From assembly GCF_000381885.1 (NCBI RefSeq), contig NZ_KB907215.1, positions 52,444 through 116,443 of the forward strand: 64,000 nt of DNA, written 5' to 3'. Positions within the stretch are counted from its first letter, which is position 1, and each line of letters begins with the position of its first letter. Below, piece after piece: positions 1 through 7,968 of this stretch. Under the pieces are notes generated by a model. It made no database searches. It was not told where the DNA came from and was given only the letters and a program-made list of their open reading frames with translations. The translations under genes were made by a program, and so were the position numbers. Origin of the DNA: Actinomadura atramentaria DSM 43919 (GTDB taxonomy: Bacteria > Actinomycetota > Actinomycetes > Streptosporangiales > Streptosporangiaceae).

Positions 1-1274
1 GACCGGCCGAGCCGCCAGTCGCCGCCGAGCGCCGCCGCCCAGTCCCCGTCGAGCACGCCGCCGCGGACGCGGACCTCGGCGGCCAGGACGGTCCCCGCCG
101 CGAGCGCGCGGTAGGCGTAGACGCCGCCGATCGCGCGCGTCGGCCGCTGCGAGCCGTCCTCGATCGTGTTGTGCATCCGCGTGACGAACCGCGGACGGTG
201 GACCTCGAACTCGTCCGGATCGTCCGGAACGTAACCGGCGCGCAGCCGCTCGGCGGGACCGTCCGCCGCCGCGAGCGCGCGGTTGACGAGCCTGTCCCCG
301 CCCGCCTTCGGCGCGAACAGCACGCGCGGCACCGGCAGGCCGCGCCGCCCGCCGACCACGGGCGTCGCGGCGGTCACCACGAGGTCGCCGCGGCGCGCGG
401 CGGCGGCCGCGGTCGGCCCGAGGCGGCGCAGCACCTCCGGCAGCAGCATCCAGCCGGGCGCGTGGTCGCGGCCGAGGACGTGGTTGCCGATCGTCCGGTC
501 GTGCGCGAGCAGCGGCGCGGTGAGCGTCAGGGTCAGCGCCGCGCGCTCCCAGCCGTCGCCCGCCGCGTACTCCGCGCCGGTGGGACGGCCCGTGCGGCGG
601 CCCGCGCGGCGCGGCGCGGGCGGCGGGACGAGGCCGCCGCGCAGCGCGTCCTCCCAGCGGTCCGGCGCGGGGGCGAGGTCGAGGCGGCAGCGGCCCGCGC
701 CGCGCCGCCGCTTCGCGCCGACGCCCTCGACCAGGCGCGCGCCCGCCCAGAGGACGGCGCGCGCCGCCGCGTCCTGGGCCTCGTCGAGGCCGTCCGGGAG
801 CGTCACCGCGCCGGTCAGGGTGACGCCGCCGCGCGCGAACTCCTCGAAGCGGACCTTGCGGTCGGCGGCGGCGCCGGTCTCCGGGTCGATCTCGACGCCC
901 GGCCGCAGGAGCGTGACGGCCGCGCGCACCTCGTCGTTCGCGGCGAGCGCGCGGCGCAGGTCCGCCGGGTAGCGCAGCGCGCCGTCCCAGACGAGCGCGC
1001 CCGGGATCGGCGCCTCCCCGTCCGTCCCGCGCTGGCCGCCGAACAGGTGGACGACCCAGGCGTGCGCGGGCCCGGCCGGGCCACCGTCCAGCGCGTGCGC
1101 GGCGACTTCGCACCCGTCGCGCCAGACGCCGTTCATTGATTTGGCGGGGACGTGCGGGAGTCCGTCCTCCGGGTCGCGGTCCACGAGGCGGTCGGCGTAG
1201 CCGTGCGCACCGGTGCCCGTCCCGATGCGCCAATCGGACAACATGCGCAACGCGAGGTCGATGCGGCGGCTCAT
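1..1274 (-). CDS. Type III CRISPR RAMP-superfamily protein, Csx10-like (partial)
   Basis: The gene starts at ATG 1274 and is cut by the left edge of the window; about 424 residues are visible. IGTGTGAHG (residues 17-25) and PAKSMNGVW (43-51) match the glycine-rich strand and the 'P.ss.KG' turn at the start of Cas7/RAMP folds. RRRGAGRCRL (about 189-199) looks like a G-rich loop. A second RAMP-like start, LTLTLTAPLLAHD, begins near residue 247, so the chain appears to hold two RAMP folds, as in Csx10. Its ATG overlaps the cas10 stop (ATGA, 1271-1274), so the two are translationally coupled. The role as an effector-complex subunit is inferred from family and context; the subtype cannot be fixed without the rest of the operon. 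Confidence 0.75.
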   Translation of the reverse strand, partial: MSRRIDLALRMLSDWRIGTGTGAHGYADRLVDRDPEDGLPHVPAKSMNGVWRDGCEVAAHALDGGPAGPAHAWVVHLFGGQRGTDGEAPIPGALVWDGALRYPADLRRALAANDEVRAAVTLLRPGVEIDPETGAAADRKVRFEEFARGGVTLTGAVTLPDGLDEAQDAAARAVLWAGARLVEGVGAKRRRGAGRCRLDLAPAPDRWEDALRGGLVPPPAPRRAGRRTGRPTGAEYAAGDGWERAALTLTLTAPLLAHDRTIGNHVLGRDHAPGWMLLPEVLRRLGPTAAAAARRGDLVVTAATPVVGGRRGLPVPRVLFAPKAGGDRLVNRALAAADGPAERLRAGYVPDDPDEFEVHRPRFVTRMHNTIEDGSQRPTRAIGGVYAYRALAAGTVLAAEVRVRGGVLDGDWAAALGGDWRLGR

Positions 1275-2770
1275 CGGGCGGCCTCCCCGGCGAGGAACGC
1301 GGTGGCGTTCATCGCGTCAAGCAGGCCCGTGACGAGTTCTCCGTCCGCGTCCTCCCAGAACAGGGCGCCGTCGCGGCCGAGGTCGGGGGACGGGTCGATC
1401 GCGGCGAAACGTTTCTCGGCGACGGCGGGGCCGAGGAACAGACCCGTCCGGAGTTCGTGCGCGCGGGACCGGGAGACGCACAGGTTTCCGTCCTTGTTCC
1501 GCTCGGTGAGGACGTTCACGCGGTGCTGGAGATCGCTCCAGCGGCGGCCGTGCGCCCAGTCGCCGTCGCCGCGCACGACGTACGGCTGGGCGGTGAGGCG
1601 CGCGCCGTCCCTCGTCGCCGCGGCGCGGAGCCGGTCGAGGTCCGCGACGGCGCTCTCGTACAGGACGTGGAAGGACAGCGCACACGCGTCCGCGCCCAGC
1701 GGCTTTTTGACCTTCTTCGCCTCGGCGGTGAGTTCTTCGACCAGGTCGATCGCGTTGTGGAACGGGTAGGCGCGTTTGGTGATGGCGACGCCCGCGCACG
1801 CTCCCAGGCCCGTGTCAACTTCGCGTCGGATGTGTGGATGGTCGCGCGTCCGCCGGGCGAACTCCTCCAGGTACCGGACGGCGAACGGCAGCGCGTGCGG
1901 CCCCTCGCAGACGACGGTGAGGTCGTCGCCGCCCAGGACGAGCGGGAGGATCGTCGCCGGGCCGTCCGGGACGGCCGCGCGGAAAGCGGCGCGCGTGCAT
2001 TCATCCACGGCCTCGGAGAAGTCGTGGAGCGCGTCGACGTAGACGCGGGCTGAATCGTCTTCGTGCTGAGCGCCGAGTCCCGCGAAGACGCGGCCCATTC
2101 CATTGCCATCCGCATGGACGAGCGCGACCCATTCCACATCGTCGTTCAGCCGCTGGACCAGTTCCTTGAGTTCGTCGCGTTCCACACCGATGTCGCGCAC
2201 GAGATTGGCGATGGCACGGTCATAGGCGTCGAGCTTTCCGCGACTCGGCGCCGAGCACGGCTCCACGGCGCCCTCGCCGGGCACCCGCCACGTCCGCTCG
2301 GCCGGAAGCCCGCTGGACACGCAGCGCTCGGCGACGGGAACGCCGGGAAACCGCGCCTCCGGGCCGGGCCGTCGCGTCCGGACGTGCATCAGCTCCTCAC
2401 GCGCGACGGCGAAGGCCGCGTCCGCCGCCTTCGCGCCGCCCCACTCGAAGGGATCACCGACGACGCCGCACACGTCCAGCCCCGGCGCCTCCCGCAGCGC
2501 GCGCCGGGTGATCTCACCGATGATGCGCCGGCCCTCGTCGGGTTCCCGCACCAGGAGCGTGACGCCGCCCGCGTTCGCCGTGACGACCTCGACGGCGTCC
2601 GTCTCGATCCGGCCGGACCCGCGCCCGCCCAGCGCCGCGTCCAGCCAGTCGCGCTCCACCCGCGTGATCAGGTGCGACGCGCCGACGTTCTCCCGCCGCC
2701 TGGTGGAGTCGAAGATGTAACGCTGATTCCCCGCCGTCTTGATCACGACGACGTGGACTTGTCCCGGCAT
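1271..2770 (-). CDS. cas10: Compact Cas10/Cmr2-like protein with intact GGDD cyclase motif
   Basis: This 499-residue protein has a Cas10-type second palm domain. HADGNGMG (219-226) is the metal-binding strand and LGGDD (279-283) is the cyclase motif, so it should make cyclic oligoadenylate when the complex binds target RNA. An N-terminal palm-like region spans about residues 1-110, and cysteines at 101, 150 and 172 could bind metal. There is no N-terminal HD nuclease domain, and the protein is much shorter than typical Cas10 (usually 700-1000 residues), which suggests a signalling rather than DNA-cutting role. It starts at ATG 2770, opposite the SAVED gene, and is followed with a 4-base overlap by the RAMP gene. 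Cyclase activity is inferred from the motif. Confidence 0.85.
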   Translation of the reverse strand: MPGQVHVVVIKTAGNQRYIFDSTRRRENVGASHLITRVERDWLDAALGGRGSGRIETDAVEVVTANAGGVTLLVREPDEGRRIIGEITRRALREAPGLDVCGVVGDPFEWGGAKAADAAFAVAREELMHVRTRRPGPEARFPGVPVAERCVSSGLPAERTWRVPGEGAVEPCSAPSRGKLDAYDRAIANLVRDIGVERDELKELVQRLNDDVEWVALVHADGNGMGRVFAGLGAQHEDDSARVYVDALHDFSEAVDECTRAAFRAAVPDGPATILPLVLGGDDLTVVCEGPHALPFAVRYLEEFARRTRDHPHIRREVDTGLGACAGVAITKRAYPFHNAIDLVEELTAEAKKVKKPLGADACALSFHVLYESAVADLDRLRAAATRDGARLTAQPYVVRGDGDWAHGRRWSDLQHRVNVLTERNKDGNLCVSRSRAHELRTGLFLGPAVAEKRFAAIDPSPDLGRDGALFWEDADGELVTGLLDAMNATAFLAGEAAR

Positions 2771-2787
2771 CCGTCCCCCTCGTGTCG

Positions 2788-2948
2788 CGCCCTCTCACCC
2801 TTATCTGATGGACGACGACGTCTTCGCAGGTCACACGCGTGCCCGACCCAACCATTCAGCCGCACAACGGACACGCGATTCGCCGGATCACGCCCGTCCG
2901 GAAGCGGCCAGCCACCGCTTCGTCCATCAGAGAAGGGTGAGAGGGGCG
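2788..2948. promoter_or_regulatory. Mirrored ~27-bp element between cas10 and the SAVED gene
   Basis: CCATCAGAGAAGGGTGAGAG (from 2924, extending to 2948) lies just before the SAVED start. A near-identical copy lies on the other strand at 2788-2814, just before the cas10 start. The copies differ mainly at one internal base (AGA/ATA) and at the edge. Each sits about 15-20 bases before its start codon, after or overlapping the likely promoter. The simplest reading is a shared operator or 5' element that co-regulates the two divergent units. Confidence 0.6.
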
Positions 2949-2965
2949 AACCGGAAGGAGACGGG

Positions 2966-4012
2966 ATGGACGCGAAGGTGACGGTGGCGGACGTCGCGGG
3001 CGGCGCGGGCACGGCGGCCGGGGCCGGATTCCGGCGGTGGCTGCGCGAGGGCGGCCCGCTGCGGACGGTCGGCACGCTGTTCGCGGGCGCGGGGGCCGTC
3101 GAGACGTTCAAGGGTTTCGCGATCGGGAACGCGGCGGGGCGCTGGTGGTTCGTCGCGGTGCTGGTCGGCGGGCTGGCGGCGGTCGGCGTCGCGCTGCTCC
3201 AGCAGCGGTCGGCGCGGAAGGTGCGGGTCGGCGTCGTCGTGACGGGCGTCGATCCGCGCCGCAAGGAAGGGATCGCCGAGGACCTCACCGAGCGGGCGCT
3301 GACGTACGCCAGGTCGACGTGCGCCGTCACGTTCCAGGTCCGCTGGCGGCTGCCCGAAGGCGACGTCTGGGACTTCTCGGCGGTCGACGGCCTCGCGGAG
3401 GCCACCGTCGAGGCGATGACGACGGCCGAACGCCTCACCCGCGGATCGGCGCGGATCTCGCTGTTTCCGACGATTCCGCTGCACGCGGCGTTCCACTACG
3501 GCGCGCGGATCGCCCGCGCGCACGCCGCGCCGACGACGCTCTACGCGCCGCGCCACGGCGGGACGTACTTCCCCGCGATCCCGCCGCGCGCCGACCGCGC
3601 CGCCGCCCGGCCACTGCGCGCCGCGCCGCCCGCGACGATCCCGGGCGGCGACCCGGCGCGCGCTGCTGTCGCCCTCGACCTGCAAGGACGCGGCGAGGAC
3701 TTCGCCGCGCACGTCCGCGCGGCCTGCGCGGACCTCGGCATCGGCACGCTGCTCCTGCTCGCGTCCCCCGACGAGTTCCTGGTCGAGGACCAGGCGACGT
3801 TCTCCGGCGTGGTCGAGCAGGCGGCCGCCGCCTGGCGCGACACCCCGCTGCCGGACGGGGCGCGCGCGGCCCGCCACGCGGTCTTCCTCAGCGGCCCCGT
3901 CCCCATCGCCGTCGCCCTCGGCGCCCGCCTCGCCACCGCCCAGCGCGGCCTGTGGACGGCCCTGACCTGGGACGAGAAGAGCAGCACCTACGAATCGCTC
4001 CCGGCCGCCTGA
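2966..4012 (+). CDS. Membrane-anchored SAVED-domain protein (candidate CRISPR/CBASS effector)
   Basis: This 348-residue protein starts at ATG 2966 behind the strong ribosome site GGAAGGAG. Two hydrophobic segments (about residues 34-54 and 60-79) are followed by a C-terminal domain with the SAVED signature in two halves: ISLFPTIPLHAAFHYG then TTLYAPRHGG (about 165-205), and HAVFLSGPVPIAVALG then LTWDEKSSTYE (about 304-345). SAVED domains bind cyclic oligonucleotides made by Cas10 or CD-NTases. No nuclease, protease or TIR domain is visible, so the effector part would be the membrane helices. The gene is divergent from cas10 and shares a mirrored upstream element with it. The SAVED call is by motif recognition; membrane disruption as the output is inference. 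Confidence 0.75.
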   Translation: MDAKVTVADVAGGAGTAAGAGFRRWLREGGPLRTVGTLFAGAGAVETFKGFAIGNAAGRWWFVAVLVGGLAAVGVALLQQRSARKVRVGVVVTGVDPRRKEGIAEDLTERALTYARSTCAVTFQVRWRLPEGDVWDFSAVDGLAEATVEAMTTAERLTRGSARISLFPTIPLHAAFHYGARIARAHAAPTTLYAPRHGGTYFPAIPPRADRAAARPLRAAPPATIPGGDPARAAVALDLQGRGEDFAAHVRAACADLGIGTLLLLASPDEFLVEDQATFSGVVEQAAAAWRDTPLPDGARAARHAVFLSGPVPIAVALGARLATAQRGLWTALTWDEKSSTYESLPAA

Positions 4013-4176
4013 CGGCGGGCCGCGAAACCCTAGTACATACGTTCGATCACGTGCCGATGAATGGCCGAAAAAACTCTCGGCCGGACGCGGACATCCCCTT
4101 GTCCGGAAGCACGGACAGTTACCCGCGAGTCGGCTTTAACGTCGGACTCCCCGCGCATTTCTCATTGGAGGTAAGG

Positions 4177-4914
4177 ATGCGCCTGCGCATCGAAGTCGCG
4201 ACGTCCGCCGCGGAGATCCCGTGGCCGGTCGTCCTCACCCCCGGCCGTTCCCTCGCCTACGACCTGCTCTCGCGCTGCGCGCCGCAGCTCGGCCGCCGCA
4301 TCCACGAGCAGGGGTGGGGGCCGCACGGGCTCGTCCCCTTCGGGTACGGCGCGCCCGTGTTCCCGCAGGCGAAGCGGGCCAAGGGGAAGTACGCGGCGGG
4401 CGGGAAGGGGACCGTGGAGATCGGCAGTCCGCTCGCAGCGGTCGTCGAGGCGTGGGCGCTCGGGCTGCGCGAGCGGGAGATCGTCGACTGGGGCGGCGTC
4501 GCGCTGCGGATTCTCAACGTCGTGCCGGTCGAAACGCCGTCGTTCGAGTCCGGCCGGGCGCGGTTCCGCACCGCCACACCCGTCGTGATGAAAGGCTCCG
4601 GACGCGATGAATGGGGCGTCCGGAAGACCCGCAACGCGTGGCTCATGCCGACCGACGACGAGTTCCCGGTGTTCTTCGAGAACAATCTGCGCCGCAAGGC
4701 CGAGAGCATCGGACTCGACCCGGACGTGGAATTGGAGGCCATCACCTGGGTCGGGGCGAAGCGCTCCTTCACCGTGAAGGGCGGCGCGAAGCCCGGCGCG
4801 CCCGTGGAGGTCGCCGTGCGCGCCGCGCCCGAAACGCTGGCGGCGATCTGGTGCTGGGGTCTCGGCCAGGCGAACTCGGCCGGCCTCGGATGGATCAAAG
4901 GACCGGAGTCATGA
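4177..4914 (+). CDS. cas6: CRISPR pre-crRNA endoribonuclease Cas6
   Basis: Cas6 cuts the repeat RNA to release crRNAs. The 245-residue protein starts MRLRIEV, a typical first RAMP strand, and ends with the G-rich loop WCWGLGQANSAGLGWI (225-240), the best Cas6 hallmark. Histidines that could act in catalysis lie near residues 44 and 50. The start at ATG 4177 follows GGAGG. It is first in an eight-gene type I-B operon and its stop overlaps the cas8 start by 4 bases. With only one cas6 in view, it probably processes all eight arrays, whose repeats contain a short CCCT-GCG-AGGG hairpin. Confidence 0.9.
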   Translation: MRLRIEVATSAAEIPWPVVLTPGRSLAYDLLSRCAPQLGRRIHEQGWGPHGLVPFGYGAPVFPQAKRAKGKYAAGGKGTVEIGSPLAAVVEAWALGLREREIVDWGGVALRILNVVPVETPSFESGRARFRTATPVVMKGSGRDEWGVRKTRNAWLMPTDDEFPVFFENNLRRKAESIGLDPDVELEAITWVGAKRSFTVKGGAKPGAPVEVAVRAAPETLAAIWCWGLGQANSAGLGWIKGPES

Positions 4915-6296
4915 CCGCCGTCCTCACCGCGCACCCGCTCCAGCGCGCGGGCGCATTCGCCCTCGCGGCGCTCGCCCGGACACCGGTTCCCGCCGATCTC
5001 ACCGCCGAACGTTTTCAACAGGCTGTGGAAAAGATTGTGGGCGATGCGACGCGCGCCGCCCTCGCCAGGACGACCGACGCGAGTTTCTGGCTCAAGTGCA
5101 GTCTGTCGTTCTTCCCGAACTCGCCGATGAACCATCCGAGCAACGGGCAGAAGGACCGCGCCGTCCTGGAAGAGGCCGTCCGCTCGTGGTTCCCCGACGC
5201 GGGAAGCCTTCCCGACGTCGCGTGCGTCCTGTGCGGACGCGACGCCGTGCGCTTCTTCGGCAAGCTCGACGTTCCGCTCGCCGAAAGCGACATCTACCGC
5301 AACACGACGCCGCGCGGGCACGCCGGAACGGCGCTGTGCCGCCCGTGCCTGATGAGTTTCCGCGCGCTGCCGTACGCGTGCGCGCATTCCGGCGGTCCGG
5401 CGACGCTCGTCCACAGTTGGGACGACGGTTTCCTCGGCTCCGCGGTCCATCGCCGCGTCCGCCGCAACCTCCGGGAAGTCGTCCTTGCGAGCGCGGCGCC
5501 GACGCGCTCGGAAGTGCGCGAGGTCATCGCGCTCCAAACACTGCGCGGCTACGAGGAAACACTGACCGCCGGGGTCGAGTTGATGGTGTTCAGCAACAAC
5601 AACCGGGGCCAGACGCTCGACGTCCACGCCCTCGACCAGCCCCTCGCGGAATGGCTGCGCCGCACCGCGCGCGACCCGGGCCGCAGACGCGGCTTCGGTG
5701 CCCTCATCGGCGCGCACACGACCCCGAACCAGCTCGGAATCGTCGGCCTGGCGCGCAACGCGTTCCGGAATCCCGAGCGGATTCCCGGCGCGGTCGCCCG
5801 CCTGTTCGCCGAGCGCGCCGGGCGCGGCGCGCTGCCCGACTACACGGCCGACCTGGCCGCGATCTGCCGTTCGTTCGCCACGGAGGTGATGGACATGAAC
5901 CCGAAAGACCTGGCGGAGATCCGCGATACCGCCGCCCGAATCGCGTTCCTGCTGGACGACGAATCCGCGGGGAAGCTCCGCGGTTTCTACTCCACGCTCA
6001 AGGAACCCGGCCGCATGAAGAGCTGGCTGCTGAGCAACGCTGTCACCTGGACGCTGCGCCGACCCGACGGCGGCCCCACGTCCCTGCTCACGTCGCGCGG
6101 GATGGAGCTGCTGTTCGACCCCGACCCGGAAACCCGCGCCTGGTTCAACCGGCAAATGCTGCTCGTCTGCGTGCTGGAACACCTCCACGCCAGGGGATAC
6201 AGCCCCGACGACGCGGACGAGGCCGTTGAGGACCTGACCGAGGAGCACGGCGAAGAAGGTCTTCGCCTGCTCGATGACGAAGGAGACGCCGCATGA
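4911..6296 (+). CDS. cas8: Type I-B Cas8 large subunit (Cst1-like)
   Basis: This 461-residue protein sits in the cas8 position between cas6 and cas7. It has two paired cysteine motifs, CVLC (about 105-108) and CRPC (about 143-146), forming a probable zinc site as in the Cas8b1/Cst1 family. Cas8 recognises the PAM and holds the interference complex on DNA. Sequence is poorly conserved in this family, so the call rests on the zinc motif, size and position. It starts with ATGA overlapping cas6, and its stop overlaps cas7 in the same way. The C-terminus is acidic (DEAVEDLTEEHGEEG). Confidence 0.8.
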   Translation: MTAVLTAHPLQRAGAFALAALARTPVPADLTAERFQQAVEKIVGDATRAALARTTDASFWLKCSLSFFPNSPMNHPSNGQKDRAVLEEAVRSWFPDAGSLPDVACVLCGRDAVRFFGKLDVPLAESDIYRNTTPRGHAGTALCRPCLMSFRALPYACAHSGGPATLVHSWDDGFLGSAVHRRVRRNLREVVLASAAPTRSEVREVIALQTLRGYEETLTAGVELMVFSNNNRGQTLDVHALDQPLAEWLRRTARDPGRRRGFGALIGAHTTPNQLGIVGLARNAFRNPERIPGAVARLFAERAGRGALPDYTADLAAICRSFATEVMDMNPKDLAEIRDTAARIAFLLDDESAGKLRGFYSTLKEPGRMKSWLLSNAVTWTLRRPDGGPTSLLTSRGMELLFDPDPETRAWFNRQMLLVCVLEHLHARGYSPDDADEAVEDLTEEHGEEGLRLLDDEGDAA

Positions 6297-7324
6297 CCTT
6301 CCTGTCCGGAAAAATCGCGCTCGACGTCGTCGCGGGCGCTCCCAACAACGGCCGCGGCGAGGACAACGTCGCCAAGGTCAAGCAGATGTACGTGGGCCGC
6401 GCCGTCCACCCGTACGTTTCGGCGCAGGCGTTTCGGCGCTGGCTGCGCGACTCGTTCCCGGCCGCCGAACCGCGCTCCCCCGTCATCCGGACCGGTGCCA
6501 GCTCGAAACAGCAGGCGTACACGGCGGGCCGCCCGGATCTTTATCTGGACGACGACCTGTTCGGCTACATGGTCGCGCTCAAGAAGAACGCGGGCACCTG
6601 CCAGCGCGACACGGTCGTCGCGAACGGCACGCTCGTCTCCGTCGCGCCCCGGAAGCCGAGCAAGGATTTCGGGACGATGAGCCGGGGATTCGGCGCGGGC
6701 GAGAACCCCGTCATCCACGAGCACGAGTTCTACACCGCCGAACTCGCCGCCGACCTGCTGTTCGACCTGCCGCGCGTCGGCGTTTTCGAGGTGGACGGCT
6801 CCGGGCTGAAAGTCGCGCTGACGGCGGCGGCCGCCGCCGAGGCCGAGAAGGCCGGTGCGGAACCGGCGACGCTGCGCGGCGTCCGCGCGCTGAAACTGCC
6901 GCTGGCCGAGCGCCGCCGCCGCGCCGCGCTGTTCGTCCGCGCCCTCGCGGGAACGCGCGGCGGCGCGAAGCGCTCGCTGCACTACGGCGACCGCACGCCC
7001 GCGTTCGTGCTGCTCGCGCCGATGAAGGGCGGCGTGAATCCGTTCACGCGCGTTTTCGGCGTCGAGAACGACAAGGTCGTCTTCCGGCCCGACGTCCTGC
7101 GCGAGGAGTTCGAGGCGTGGCGCGACGAGATCGACGGACCGATCACGCTCGGCTGGGCACCCGGTTTCCTCGGGAAAGAACGCGACCGCGCGGAAATCGA
7201 CCTCGGCGAACTGACCGCCTCCGGCGCGCTCGTCTTCGGCCACCCGCGGACCGTTCTGCGCGACCTGGGCGACGCGTTCGAGAACGGCGACCACGACGCG
7301 TGGTTCGAGGACCCGGACGCGTGA
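6293..7324 (+). CDS. cas7: Type I-B Cascade backbone protein Cas7 (Cst2/DevR family)
   Basis: Cas7 polymerises along the crRNA to form the Cascade backbone. The 343-residue protein has a typical Cst2/DevR start (SGKIALDVVAGAPNNG), then AVHPYVSAQAFRRWLRD and the VFGVENDKVVFRPDVL region of the family. Length is normal. It overlaps cas8 (ATGA, 6293-6296) and cas5 (GTGA, 7321-7324), so expression is coupled within the operon. Confidence 0.9.
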   Translation: MTFLSGKIALDVVAGAPNNGRGEDNVAKVKQMYVGRAVHPYVSAQAFRRWLRDSFPAAEPRSPVIRTGASSKQQAYTAGRPDLYLDDDLFGYMVALKKNAGTCQRDTVVANGTLVSVAPRKPSKDFGTMSRGFGAGENPVIHEHEFYTAELAADLLFDLPRVGVFEVDGSGLKVALTAAAAAEAEKAGAEPATLRGVRALKLPLAERRRRAALFVRALAGTRGGAKRSLHYGDRTPAFVLLAPMKGGVNPFTRVFGVENDKVVFRPDVLREEFEAWRDEIDGPITLGWAPGFLGKERDRAEIDLGELTASGALVFGHPRTVLRDLGDAFENGDHDAWFEDPDA

Positions 7325-7968
7325 GCACGGACGTCCTCAAGGTGACGATCACCGCGCCGGTCGTCTCTTTCCGCAATCCGCTTTACGCGGGCGTGCAGGT
7401 GTGCCTGCCGTGCCCGCCGCCCGCGACCGTCGGCGGAATGCTGGCGGCGGTCGCGGGCGGCTGGTCGCGCGTCGATCCGGCGATGCGGTTCGCGATGGCG
7501 TTCCGCGCGTCCGGCGCGGGCGTCGATGTGGAGACCTACCACCCGCTGGACGGCCGGGGACGGTCCGCCGAACCGACGCCGCGCGACCGCGAATTCCTCA
7601 CCGGAGCCGTGTTGACCGTGTGGATTCTCGATGACCCGGCCGTCTGGGAGAAGCGTTTCCGCCGTCCGACCTGGCCGTTGCGGATCGGGCGCAGCCAGGA
7701 TCTCGCGGGGATCGGGGCGATCGGCCGGGACGTCCTTTCCGACGCGCCGGGATTGCAGGGTGCGGCGATCGTCCCGGCGGAACTCACGCTGCGCGGCACG
7801 CTGCTGCGCCTGCCCACCGCCGTATCGCTCCGGCGCGACCGGACGGTGTGGGACGCGTACCGCTTCGACCGTTCCGGACGGTCGGACGAGCGTCTCGGCT
7901 TGGCCGATTCGGGCGGCTGCGCGGTCGTTCCGCTGCCGTCGACCCATCCGGATCGGGCGGTGCCGTAG
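7321..7968 (+). CDS. cas5: Type I-B Cascade protein Cas5
   Basis: Cas5 caps the 5' handle of the crRNA. The 215-residue protein starts at GTG 7321, overlapping the cas7 stop. VTITAPVVSFRNPLYAGVQ followed by PPPATVGGMLAAVAGG is the conserved Cas5 N-terminus, and RLPTAVSLRRDRTVWDAYRF lies near residue 160. The stop at 7968 directly abuts the cas3 start. No second cas5 or cas7 set is present in this operon. Confidence 0.88.
   Translation: MSTDVLKVTITAPVVSFRNPLYAGVQVCLPCPPPATVGGMLAAVAGGWSRVDPAMRFAMAFRASGAGVDVETYHPLDGRGRSAEPTPRDREFLTGAVLTVWILDDPAVWEKRFRRPTWPLRIGRSQDLAGIGAIGRDVLSDAPGLQGAAIVPAELTLRGTLLRLPTAVSLRRDRTVWDAYRFDRSGRSDERLGLADSGGCAVVPLPSTHPDRAVP

Noticed and set aside
171..1139. Long rightward open frames over the first kilobase
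   Set aside because: They lie opposite the RAMP gene, are arginine/alanine-rich and have no ribosome sites; they are antisense shadows typical of high-GC DNA.
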